DNA from: Methylothermaceae bacterium
GTDB lineage: Bacteria; Pseudomonadota; Gammaproteobacteria; Methylococcales; Methylothermaceae
Length of the DNA: 42,116 bases
Reading direction: 5' to 3'
Assembly: GCA_026985035.1 (NCBI GenBank)
Contig: JALSQY010000313.1
Coordinates: forward strand, 1 to 42,116
Position numbers and translations under genes: made by a program. A model generated the notes under the pieces. It made no database searches, was not told the DNA's origin, and saw only the letters and a list, made by a program, of their open reading frames with translations. This document shows positions 34,523 through 42,116 of the stretch, one piece after another. Numbering within the stretch: the stretch's first letter is position 1; every line of letters starts with the position of its first letter.

Positions 34523-36262
34523 GTGCGGCTGTTGATCCGGTTTCTAAAGGCCTACCCCAAACAAAGCATTATTGTTTTGCTTGCTTTGATTGTTGCCGGA
34601 TTGGTAGAAGGCATCAGTCTGACCGCGCTATTACCCATGCTGAGTGCCGCCGTGGAGCAAAGTGGGCAAGACGGGATTTTTTTAGGGAAAGACCAAAAAA
34701 ACCACTACCTGGTTCAGGCTTTGAGATGGATTGGATTGTCACCCAGCATCGGCATGCTAATCATTGTTCTAGTCGCTGGCATTGTCCTGCGAAGCGGTTT
34801 TATTCTGATTGCCAAAAAATATGTTGGTTATACCATTGCCCGGGTGGCGACGGACCTGCGCTTGTCCCTGTTGAAAGCCCTGTTATCCGCCCGTTGGCTG
34901 TTTTATTTGAAACAACCGATCGGCATGCTTGCCAACGCCATGTCTACTGAACCCGACAGAGCTTCCAAGGCTTATTTGCATGGCACCACCATGCTGGCGG
35001 CCATGATTCAGCTCATGGCCTATATCGGCGTGGCGTTGACCATCTCGTGGAAAGCGACGGTTGCGTATATGATCGCGTCTTTGGCAATATTGTTCGTATT
35101 GCGTTACTTCGTACGTATGGCGCGGAAAGCAGGGAAACGCCAGACCAAAGTCCTCAAGGCCTTGCTCAGGCAATTGACGGATATCCTGCAATCGGTCAAA
35201 CCTCTAAAAGCCATGGGACGGGAAGATTTGGCCGACCGGGTTATCAGCACCGAAACCATCCGCTTGAACAAAGCTTTGGAGCGGCAGGTCTTGAGTAAGG
35301 AAGCCTTGAAGGCGATCCAGACACCTGCTTTTATGGGTTTGGTGGGGTTGGGCTTTTATGTCGGGTTGGTGCAATGGCGTATGCCGGCAGCGGAAGTCAT
35401 GGTATTGCTCTTGTTGCTTAGCCGGGTGATGACCAGTTTGGGCAAGGTACAAAGCTTGTATCAAAACATGGCGGTTTGCGAAAGCGCCTATTGGTCTTTG
35501 CAAGCGACCATCGAGGAAGCGCAGCGCAATGTCGAACCTTTGGGTGGAGAGCTCGAGCCGACGTTGATGCGTGGCATCCGGCTGGAAAATGTGTCCTTCT
35601 CTTATGACCGCAAACCGGTATTGAGAGCAATCAATCTCGATATTCCCGCTGCGCAATTGACCACATTGATCGGTTTCTCGGGAGCGGGAAAAACCACGGT
35701 AGTGGATTTGATTATTGGCTTGCTGAATCCCCAGAGCGGGAAAATTCTTGTCGATGGCGTGGATTTGAGCCAAATTAATCTCCGCAGCTGGCGGCGGATG
35801 ATCGGATATGTACCCCAGGATAACCTGCTCCTCCATGATACCGTACTCTATAATGTTACCTTTGGTGATCCATCCCTTTCTCTTGCCGATGCCGAATGGG
35901 CTTTAAGGGCGGCAGGTGCCTGGGAATTCGTTTCTTCCCTGCCGCAAGGCATGGAAACAGTCGTGGGAGAACGGGGCGCGAGATTGTCCGGAGGACAGAG
36001 GCAGCGGATCATGATTGCCAGGGCACTAGTGCACCGGCCCAAGTTGTTGATTTTGGATGAGGCGACCAGCGCTTTGGATCCGGAAAATCAGCGGGCGATT
36101 TGCCGTACTTTGGAAAGCCTGAAAAATGAAGTCACCATCCTCGCCATTTCCCACCAGCCTGCCATGGTGGAAATCGCCGACCGGGTCTATCAACTTGAGG
36201 ATGGCCAAGCGGTTCTTTCTTCTTCCAATTGGAGCGAAAAGCGCTTTGTGGAGGCGATTTAG
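34523..36262 (+). CDS. MsbA-like ABC exporter, putative sphingolipid flippase
   Basis: 579 residues from a GTG at 34523 with GAGG 6 bases upstream; a TTG at 34511 overlapping the spt stop is possible, and the longer frame runs into spt. The N-terminal half has about six membrane helices (SIIVLLALIVAGLVEGISL and others). The nucleotide-binding domain has Walker A GFSGAGKTTVVDLI, Q-loop YVPQDN, signature LSGGQRQRI, Walker B LLILDEATSALD and H-loop ISHQ. It is a half-transporter of MsbA size acting as a homodimer. Its place at the end of the sphingolipid run suggests it moves ceramide-type lipids across the inner membrane (inference). Confidence 0.85.
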   Translation: MRLLIRFLKAYPKQSIIVLLALIVAGLVEGISLTALLPMLSAAVEQSGQDGIFLGKDQKNHYLVQALRWIGLSPSIGMLIIVLVAGIVLRSGFILIAKKYVGYTIARVATDLRLSLLKALLSARWLFYLKQPIGMLANAMSTEPDRASKAYLHGTTMLAAMIQLMAYIGVALTISWKATVAYMIASLAILFVLRYFVRMARKAGKRQTKVLKALLRQLTDILQSVKPLKAMGREDLADRVISTETIRLNKALERQVLSKEALKAIQTPAFMGLVGLGFYVGLVQWRMPAAEVMVLLLLLSRVMTSLGKVQSLYQNMAVCESAYWSLQATIEEAQRNVEPLGGELEPTLMRGIRLENVSFSYDRKPVLRAINLDIPAAQLTTLIGFSGAGKTTVVDLIIGLLNPQSGKILVDGVDLSQINLRSWRRMIGYVPQDNLLLHDTVLYNVTFGDPSLSLADAEWALRAAGAWEFVSSLPQGMETVVGERGARLSGGQRQRIMIARALVHRPKLLILDEATSALDPENQRAICRTLESLKNEVTILAISHQPAMVEIADRVYQLEDGQAVLSSSNWSEKRFVEAI

Positions 36263-36273
36263 AAAATCTAAGT

Positions 36274-39066
36274 TTATGCCAGCAACTTGAGCCCCGGCGG
36301 TAAGGATTCCCCAAACATCCTTTTTTCATCTTCCTGGGACAATTCGCTTACAGGTTGGCTGACCATCTCAATCCAGGACGCAGGCGCTTTCGATTGGCGA
36401 AGTTTTTGAATGACGGCTTGCCGCAATGCTTCATCGATATCTCTTGCCCGGTCACCGCTCATGCGGGCCAACAGAGCTGCGGCAAACCCCAGGGCTGGCT
36501 TTTTCTTGAAGTCCCATTGAAGTAAATTTGCCAGCCAGGCTTGGCTGGTTTCCTTGGGGATAACATGGTGACTGCTGGCATAAAAAGGAATGCGGCATCC
36601 AATTCTGCCAAGCGCCCAAGCGCTTTGTTCTGGTTCCTTGGGGTTTTTTTGCAGGCGGGCAAGGAGCCAATCCCCTAATTGGATTTTGTCTTCGGCGGGT
36701 AATAATTCCAGCACCGCCGCCAGCCGGACAATATTTTCATAACTGTGTTGTTTGGCCAGATTGGCCATTTTGCCCCTGCGGGCTTTAACCGGATCAATGT
36801 AATCCTTGATATCTTGATAAATCTGAAGTTGATTTTCCGGGCTGAGCCCGCCGGCGATACGGCGCCAGAATGTCCACCATTCTGCCCAATTCTGAATTAC
36901 GTTGACAAATTGCAAGCCGGCTTGGTAGAGATGCCAGGATTGCTCTATGCGCCAATCATCCAGAGGGTAGCCAAAGCCGGGACGGAGGCAGAAGCCGGTC
37001 AGACTGAACCAGGATTTCTCGTGTTCCGGGCTGCGGCGGCGGTACTTCAGGCCATCCAAAAAATGATCCGCCAGTTCGCGCAATAAATTGATATCCCACT
37101 GATCGCGGGACCCTAAACGCTTTTCCAGTTCGCTGCGCAAGGTCTTGACTAATTTGGGAGAGACGGACTTGGATTTCTTGCCAAACACTTCCCCAATCAA
37201 TGCCTTGGCTTCATTGATTTTGGGATGGCTTGATTCTGATAACGAAAAATCTTGGGGAGCCTGACTGGATTTGCGGAGCTGGAATTCCAATTGCCAGCGT
37301 TGGTCAGGGTTGTCTATTGCAATACAGTGTAGCTGGAGCGTGCCGATTTCCGTCAATTGCGCGGCTAGCCGGACGTTAATTTCAGACTGCCCATGGCTGG
37401 ACTGAGGTTCCAGCGCCACAGCTAAAGGTGGAAGTTTTGAATACTCTTCGTTTTCGAGGTTGACGATTTCGCCGGGTTGGTAAGTGGCATCTTCATTGGA
37501 GGTTACCAGATGAAAGCGCACGGCTTTTCCCAAGCGTAAGGAAAAAATCCGGTTCTCCAATATGACTTCTCTCTCTTCCGGTGTGCCTTTGGGAAGCAGG
37601 CAGATGCCGCGGGTGCCGCCATGCTCATCTTCCACTACTAAAAAGTAACTGCGTGCTGTGCCTCCACCGATTTTAAGCTGCAATCCTTGCCTTGCCATGG
37701 CATAGGCGACTGCACCTGCGGCAACGGCAAAATCAGGCCTGGGATTGTCCAGATGCAGTAAGCCGCCGTCACTCCAGGAAGCGATAATATCCAGTAATCG
37801 TTGGCTGATAATCTGGCTTCTAAACACGCCGCCGTTGAGAAGAATAGCATCTGGAACCGGAGGCGCGGAAGAGTCACCCAAAGCTTCCCGTGCCGCCTGG
37901 GTATGATGGCAAAGAAATGCGGCAATATGTTTGGTAATCGAGGGATCAGAAACGTAAGGCAGGCCAAATTCCACCAGGCCCAGGCGTTTACTGTGGGGGT
38001 GGTCGGAGAGGGTGACCTCTGGAATGAAGCCATCCAAAACAATATGCCTGACTTCCTCCCGGGTAAGTTCAACGGAGCGAGAGCCTCCAATAAGTTTGGC
38101 GCCACTCCCTAATACGGTTACTGTGGCCGATTCCAGATTATCTTCCGTCAATAACCGCTCTTTGGCGGCTCGACATTGCTCGATCAATTGATAGAAATCC
38201 GAAGGAGAAAGTTTTTGCCCTTGTTCGATCAAGTGCTCTTCGGCCAAATGGGCCAGCATAAGGTCGATGTTATCGCCGCCCAGCAGTAAATGATCGCCAA
38301 CACCCACGCGGGTCAGTTTGGGTTGTTTTTTTCCTTGTTCGACTTGAATTAATGTGAGATCGGTGGTGCCACCGCCCAGGTCAACCACCAACAATAAACG
38401 CACATTGTTGAGCAAGCGCAGATTGTTTTGGTGCCGGTTGAGCCAGTCGTAGCAAACCGCTTGAGGTTCTTCAAGCAGATGCGCGCGGGATAATCCGGCT
38501 TGGCGGGCGGCCTCCAGTGTCAAAGTGCGAGCGGCATCGTCAAAGGAGGCGGGAACCGTGATGACAATTTCCTGCGTTTCCATGGGGTGGTCAGGGAACC
38601 GGCAATTCCAGGCCCCACGGACATGCGCCAGAAAACTGGCCGATGCCATCAATGGAGAGACCTTAGGTACTTCCTTGGGAGCGCCCCAGGGCAGGATATT
38701 GGCAGTCCGGTCTACGTTGGGATTGCACAACCAGCTTTTGGCGCTGGTGACCATCCGTCCCTGGGACTTAACGCCCAGATGACGGGCGAATTCCCCCAGA
38801 ATAGCGCAGCGGACCGGATCATTGATCGCCGGTTGCGGCCACGGGAGTTGGCAGGATTCGGGCGCGATTTCCCCTTCAATGGGATGATAGCGTACCGAAG
38901 GGAGCAAGGGACGCTCGGCAACCTCGCCGGGAGCGATTAGTTGGGGGATGGGAAAACGTTCTATGGGCGCATTTTTGCCCAGCGTGCGATCAGCATAGGC
39001 CACCACGGTGTGAGTGGTACCCAGGTCAATGCCGATCCAATAACGAGGTTGCTTGAGTTGTGTCAT
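36274..39066 (-). CDS. Large Hsp70-family protein with extended C-terminal domain
   Basis: 930 residues, much longer than DnaK (about 640). The N-terminal ATPase is of the actin/Hsp70 type: WIGIDLGTTHTVVAYAD (phosphate-1), VITVPASFDDAARTLTLEAA, LLEEPQAVCYDWL, VVDLGGGTTDLTLI (phosphate-2) and LLNGGVFRSQII (adenosine). The remainder replaces the usual peptide-binding and lid regions with a long helical C-terminal domain like DUF3731 of uncharacterised Hsp70-like proteins. It follows the second Hsp70 gene by 12 bases and lies tail to tail with the ABC exporter, 11 bases apart. A chaperone role is inferred and the client is unknown. Confidence 0.88.
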   Translation of the reverse strand: MTQLKQPRYWIGIDLGTTHTVVAYADRTLGKNAPIERFPIPQLIAPGEVAERPLLPSVRYHPIEGEIAPESCQLPWPQPAINDPVRCAILGEFARHLGVKSQGRMVTSAKSWLCNPNVDRTANILPWGAPKEVPKVSPLMASASFLAHVRGAWNCRFPDHPMETQEIVITVPASFDDAARTLTLEAARQAGLSRAHLLEEPQAVCYDWLNRHQNNLRLLNNVRLLLVVDLGGGTTDLTLIQVEQGKKQPKLTRVGVGDHLLLGGDNIDLMLAHLAEEHLIEQGQKLSPSDFYQLIEQCRAAKERLLTEDNLESATVTVLGSGAKLIGGSRSVELTREEVRHIVLDGFIPEVTLSDHPHSKRLGLVEFGLPYVSDPSITKHIAAFLCHHTQAAREALGDSSAPPVPDAILLNGGVFRSQIISQRLLDIIASWSDGGLLHLDNPRPDFAVAAGAVAYAMARQGLQLKIGGGTARSYFLVVEDEHGGTRGICLLPKGTPEEREVILENRIFSLRLGKAVRFHLVTSNEDATYQPGEIVNLENEEYSKLPPLAVALEPQSSHGQSEINVRLAAQLTEIGTLQLHCIAIDNPDQRWQLEFQLRKSSQAPQDFSLSESSHPKINEAKALIGEVFGKKSKSVSPKLVKTLRSELEKRLGSRDQWDINLLRELADHFLDGLKYRRRSPEHEKSWFSLTGFCLRPGFGYPLDDWRIEQSWHLYQAGLQFVNVIQNWAEWWTFWRRIAGGLSPENQLQIYQDIKDYIDPVKARRGKMANLAKQHSYENIVRLAAVLELLPAEDKIQLGDWLLARLQKNPKEPEQSAWALGRIGCRIPFYASSHHVIPKETSQAWLANLLQWDFKKKPALGFAAALLARMSGDRARDIDEALRQAVIQKLRQSKAPASWIEMVSQPVSELSQEDEKRMFGESLPPGLKLLA

Positions 39067-39078
39067 CCTTATGGCTTG

Positions 39079-41103
39079 TCACTTTTTAAAAGGCCAAAAG
39101 GCTGGCTTTTTATCATCGTCTTGGGTTGCCTCGGCTGTGGGGTTTTCATCTTTGGTTTCAGAGGGTTCTTCCGTTTGCTGTTGGACGTCGTTTTCAAGCG
39201 CCTGTTCCATCTCGGTTTCAATTTGGGTTGGCGTTTCGGTACTTGATGAAGAGGTTGTCGCGGGTGTTTCCTTTTCCCGTACTTCAAATTCAATTTTCCA
39301 TCGCTCGCCAGTGTCTTTGGCGACGGCTTCCAGGCGCAGAGTGCCTACTTCCGTGACGGCAGCAGCGAGTTTGACTGGGACGACTTCTCCCGGCTTGTGA
39401 TTTTCCGGGGGAAGAGTGATTTCAATTTCATCCAGCTCTTCGATTTCGTCTTCACGCCATTGATCCAGTAATGTCCCAACCTGATCTTCCCGGCGGATGG
39501 TAGAAGCAAAGAAGCGGAAGCGCACCGGTTCCCCCACCACGACCCCGAATTCGTAGGGGGGCAGCGGTGCTTCGGTGCCTTCCTCCATGCCGAATGGCGC
39601 GATACAAAGCAACCGGATGGGCGGTGGGAAACCGGGGATGGCAGGCATGGCGCTTTCCACGCCTACGTAATAGGCTGCCGCAGTACCGCCGCGAATCCTC
39701 ACGCCGCCACCGAGACGGACATAACCATAATAAGCGGCGCCCCGGGAGACAGCCAGGTCCAGGTCCGCGCCTTCCAGCAAACGGGCCGGTTCTGCATCGT
39801 CGCGGATCAACCAATGATTGACCGCTTCCAATATCCGTTCGGATAGTAACTCAGCTTTAAATACGCCACCGTTGAGGAGTACCGCCGAAGGGTGAATAAA
39901 ACGGGCGTTTTCGGGAAGTTGAATGTCTTCCAATTCATCCGCCGCGCTTACCTGGCGGCTGAGGAAATAGGCCAGGTGGGTGGTGATGCGGGCGTCCTGG
40001 GCATAGGGAAGGCCCAACGTGGTCAAGCCGGTCCGGGGCCGGGAAACGGGTTTTTCGTCGATTTCCACAATGGGAAAAAATCCTTCGATTAAGGTGCGGT
40101 CAACTTCTTCCCGGGTGAGTTCGCTGCGCAGCGTGCCGCCAATCAGTTTCGATCCCCGGCTGGGGACGATCACTGGCGCCGAGGTGACTTCCGGGTCCGC
40201 CAGCAGTTGTTCTTTGGCTTCCCGGCAACTGTGGGTCAAGGCTTGAATTTGCCAGGGGTCCAGCTGTGTGCCTTCTTGTTCCAACTTCATCTTGACAACA
40301 TAGGCCAAGGCCAAATCCATATTGTCGCCGCCGAGCAGAATATGGTCGCCTACGGCAACCCGGTTGAGTTGCAGATTACCGTCTTCTTCAGTCACCGCAA
40401 TCAGGGACAGGTCGGTAGTGCCGCCACCCACGTCCACTACCAATATAATGTCGCCGACGGTGACTTGGTCGCGCCAAGTGCCTTGCGTGCGTTGGATCCA
40501 GCTATACAAGGCTGCCTGGGGTTCTTCCAGGAGTATTGCGTTGTTGAGTCCGGATTCACGGGCGGCTTCCGCGGTCAGTTCCCGGGCTGCGGGGTCGAAA
40601 GAAGCCGGCACTGTGATAACCAGGTGCTGTTGCTCCAGCGGGTCATCGGGGTGATGGTAATTCCAGGCATCCCGTAGATGTTGCAAATATTCCATTGACG
40701 CTTGGTAGGGGGAAACCCGGGGGACTTCTTCTGGAGCTTCAATGGGCAGAAAAGGTTCCTTGCAATTGACTCCTGCATGGCACAACCAGCTTTTAGCGCT
40801 GGAAACCAGCCGTATCGGGGTTTTACTGCCCAGTTCCCGGGCCAGCACTCCGACAATATGGTCTACCTTTTCCCGCCACGGCAGAACCAGGTCTTCGGGG
40901 CGTATTTCCGCTTCGTGGGGTAGATACAGAAATGAAGGCAGTTGTTGCCGTTCTTCTACTTCCCCCGGGGCAGTCAACTGAGGAATGCCCAGTATTTCAA
41001 GGGGGGCTTTTTCGCCCTCGCACTGTTGCAAAGTAACCCAAGAGACCACGCTATTGGTGGTGCCCAGGTCGATACCTACGGCATAGCGTTTTTCATCACT
41101 CAC
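39079..41103 (-). CDS. Hsp70-family protein with acidic C-terminal tail
   Basis: 674 residues, related to the neighbouring 930-residue protein over the ATPase domain: AVGIDLGTTNSVVSWV, AKSWLCHAGVN, VITVPASFDPAARELTAEAA, LLEEPQAALYSWI, VVDVGGGTTDLSLI and LLNGGVFKAELL. A beta-rich region (about 500-620) follows, then a low-complexity Glu/Thr/Gln-rich tail (ENDVQQQTEEPSETKDENP) ending in a short basic-aromatic patch (PAFWPFKK). It lacks the long C-terminal domain of its partner. Its ATG overlaps the stop of the DUF2760-type gene, so translation is coupled. The two may work as an unequal pair. Confidence 0.9.
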   Translation of the reverse strand: MSDEKRYAVGIDLGTTNSVVSWVTLQQCEGEKAPLEILGIPQLTAPGEVEERQQLPSFLYLPHEAEIRPEDLVLPWREKVDHIVGVLARELGSKTPIRLVSSAKSWLCHAGVNCKEPFLPIEAPEEVPRVSPYQASMEYLQHLRDAWNYHHPDDPLEQQHLVITVPASFDPAARELTAEAARESGLNNAILLEEPQAALYSWIQRTQGTWRDQVTVGDIILVVDVGGGTTDLSLIAVTEEDGNLQLNRVAVGDHILLGGDNMDLALAYVVKMKLEQEGTQLDPWQIQALTHSCREAKEQLLADPEVTSAPVIVPSRGSKLIGGTLRSELTREEVDRTLIEGFFPIVEIDEKPVSRPRTGLTTLGLPYAQDARITTHLAYFLSRQVSAADELEDIQLPENARFIHPSAVLLNGGVFKAELLSERILEAVNHWLIRDDAEPARLLEGADLDLAVSRGAAYYGYVRLGGGVRIRGGTAAAYYVGVESAMPAIPGFPPPIRLLCIAPFGMEEGTEAPLPPYEFGVVVGEPVRFRFFASTIRREDQVGTLLDQWREDEIEELDEIEITLPPENHKPGEVVPVKLAAAVTEVGTLRLEAVAKDTGERWKIEFEVREKETPATTSSSSTETPTQIETEMEQALENDVQQQTEEPSETKDENPTAEATQDDDKKPAFWPFKK

Positions 41104-41729
41104 AGTTCCACCTCCGCTGGCGCTAGAATTTCAACTTTGTGACCTTCAGAAAGTTGCGGCAGTTTCACTTTGGCTACCCGCCAGCCACGATGGACTAATA
41201 CTCCCTGAAAAGGAGGCTGGCCAACGATATTGCCAGTGATGCGGATTTCCGCGGGATCGAATCCTTTGGGAACGGTGATTCGCGAGCCTTCTTTTTCGGA
41301 GCGAACCGGTTCGATATCGAAGTGATCCTTCAAAATCTTGCGGCAGCCTTCGTGGACGATTCTGGCGGCGGCGCCTACATCGGCATCCGAATAAGCGCTG
41401 ATATTTTCTTCGATAAAGTCAATGAAACGCGCTTCCCCTTGGAGCAGGCCCAAAAGCTGCAGGGCGGCATCCGGGGTGGGTTCCCTAAGGATGACGGGTT
41501 TCGGCGGGGCGGCCGGTTCAGGTTTTTCTTTGACCGCTGTTGGGGGTTGCGGTTTGATTGTTGGTGGAGTTTCTTCGACTCTTGCTGGTTGACTGGAACG
41601 CTTGAGCAAAACGATCACAGCAATGGACAGTACCAGAACCAGTAAAAACAGCAGGATAAAGACGGCAAGAGCTAACACTAGATGCAAAGCATCTAAAGTG
41701 GTGGGTAACTGCGATAGATCGGTTTTCAT
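41100..41729 (-). CDS. DUF2760-type membrane protein linked to Hsp70s
   Basis: 209 residues. One long N-terminal membrane helix (about 15-43, ALAVFILLFLLVLVLSIAVIVLL), a Pro/Glu/Lys-rich linker (about 48-80), and a C-terminal cytosolic domain (from LQLLGLLQGEARFIDFIEENI to the end) that matches my recollection of DUF2760. The family is commonly found upstream of Hsp70-like genes as here. The ribosome site GAGAGG precedes the ATG. It is the first gene of the three-gene leftward operon and could anchor the Hsp70 pair to the inner membrane (inference). Confidence 0.8.
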   Translation of the reverse strand: MKTDLSQLPTTLDALHLVLALAVFILLFLLVLVLSIAVIVLLKRSSQPARVEETPPTIKPQPPTAVKEKPEPAAPPKPVILREPTPDAALQLLGLLQGEARFIDFIEENISAYSDADVGAAARIVHEGCRKILKDHFDIEPVRSEKEGSRITVPKGFDPAEIRITGNIVGQPPFQGVLVHRGWRVAKVKLPQLSEGHKVEILAPAEVEL

Positions 41730-41805
41730 TAGAACCTCTCGGAATATTGTTTGTAGTTATTGGTTATTGTGGAATCCGCAAAACTGATGGTTTAGCCAGA
41801 TAGGC

Positions 41806-41833
41806 ATTGTTGAGTAAAGCCGCCCACTGACAA
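41806..41833 (-). promoter_or_regulatory. Possible promoter of the DUF2760-Hsp70 operon
   Basis: Read on the minus strand, TTGTCA (41833-41828) and AACAAT (41811-41806) are 16 bases apart. Transcription would start near 41799, about 70 bases before the start codon. Five of six and four of six bases match the sigma-70 consensus. Confidence 0.3.
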
Positions 41834-41899
41834 TGGTTAATCAGACTGGCTGTAAGCTTCAATTTATTGCGGTAAAAAATTACTGAAATTGTATCATTT

Positions 41900-41951
41900 C
41901 CTAGCCCGGATATTTCATCAGCCGGGATGCTGATGAAATATCCGGGCTAGG
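41900..41951. repeat. 52-bp palindrome made of two MITE/IS-type termini
   Basis: Two 23-base arms (41900-41922, beginning CCTAGCCCGGATATTTCATC, and 41929-41951) are perfect reverse complements around the 6-base spacer CGGGAT. The arms match the terminal inverted repeats of the 195-base element at 32697-32891 with one or two differences. It looks like a collapsed element consisting of both ends only. Confidence 0.85.
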
Positions 41952-42116
41952 GTTGGTTAGCCGCCCTTTGCCTGGCCTCCATGGCCATGATGATGCGGAG
42001 CACATGCCGGGCCGCTTGGGTGCGCTTACGGCGCAGATATCGCCGGGTGATAGCATCATCGACCTTTTCTTTTGCGAAGGCCGTTTGAATTGGAATAAGA
42101 CGGTTTTCACAGCGTT
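41947..42116 (-). CDS. C-terminal end of an unidentified gene, cut by the window edge
   Basis: The frame entering from the right edge encodes 55 residues, RCENRLIPIQTAFAKEKVDD then AITRRYLRRKRTQAARHVLR and further basic, helical sequence ending EARQRAANQP, before a TAG at 41949-41947. The stop lies inside the terminal CCTAG of the palindrome, so the repeat may have supplied the end of this gene. Another open frame overlaps (41901-42110), but its composition is poor. The product family is not recognised. Confidence 0.4.
   Translation of the reverse strand, partial: RCENRLIPIQTAFAKEKVDDAITRRYLRRKRTQAARHVLRIIMAMEARQRAANQP

Noticed and set aside
41901-42110. A 69-residue minus-strand frame at the right edge
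   Set aside because: Its product runs through the palindrome and is rich in Ser, Pro and Trp; the frame ending at 41947 gives a more protein-like helical C-terminus.
1-42116. CRISPR arrays, tRNA, rRNA or prophage genes
   Set aside because: No regularly spaced repeats, tRNA-like folds, rRNA segments or phage structural genes were recognised on either strand.

Overview
The window looks like chromosomal DNA of a Gram-negative gammaproteobacterium. It carries a homodimeric-type pyruvate dehydrogenase E1 (aceE) next to aceF and lpdA, a bacterial-type dcd, ffh, a MotY-like flagellar stator protein, outer-membrane and lipoprotein signals, and a PEP-CTERM-like protein. Base composition is moderate, with some clearly AT-richer islands. 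A methylotroph or other environmental gammaproteobacterium would fit, but nothing here fixes the genus. No tRNA, rRNA, CRISPR array or intact insertion sequence was seen.

Region 1 (1-10.5 kb) is accessory and cell-surface related. It begins with a secreted beta-propeller-like protein, a convergent LuxR-type regulator, a possible 51-residue secreted peptide and a Ser/Ala-rich PEP-CTERM-like protein. A rightward cluster follows, behind a pair of 18-bp palindromes. The cluster encodes two tandem paralogous small secreted proteins, a larger Cys-repeat secreted protein, two more small secreted proteins, a lipoprotein C39 peptidase, and a coiled-coil plus outer-membrane-barrel protein. The four small proteins share little else, but all have a Sec signal followed by a 12-residue element ending in (Q/E)(M/L)D-x-VTAG, resembling a double-glycine-type leader. 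Together with the C39 peptidase and the barrel this suggests a Fap-amyloid-like secretion and maturation system, the most novel candidate here.

Region 2 (10.5-16 kb) is a leftward operon mrp - dcd - SDR oxidoreductase - OpgB/GDPD fusion. The fusion gene is AT-rich and lies between the SDR gene and a second, decayed copy of the SDR 3' end, which suggests acquisition by transfer or recombination.

Region 3 (16-27.7 kb) is mostly core: a voltage-gated K+ channel, ffh, moaA, aceE-aceF-lpdA, a YbfF-like esterase and a MotY-like protein. A perfect 15-bp inverted repeat separates aceE from aceF.

Region 4 (27.6-36.3 kb) appears to be a bacterial sphingolipid (ceramide) locus. Leftward are a nucleotidyltransferase and a GNAT-fold protein resembling bacterial ceramide synthase. 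Rightward are a fatty acyl-AMP ligase, a CerR-like epimerase/dehydratase, an acyl carrier protein, a serine palmitoyltransferase-like enzyme and an MsbA-like ABC exporter. Fatty acid would be activated and loaded on the ACP, condensed with serine, N-acylated and reduced, then perhaps exported.

Region 5 (36.3-42.1 kb) is a leftward operon of a DUF2760-type membrane protein and two divergent Hsp70-family proteins. The right edge holds the end of an unidentified gene whose stop codon lies inside a 52-bp palindrome. The ends of that palindrome match the terminal inverted repeats of a 195-bp MITE-like element inside the sphingolipid locus.
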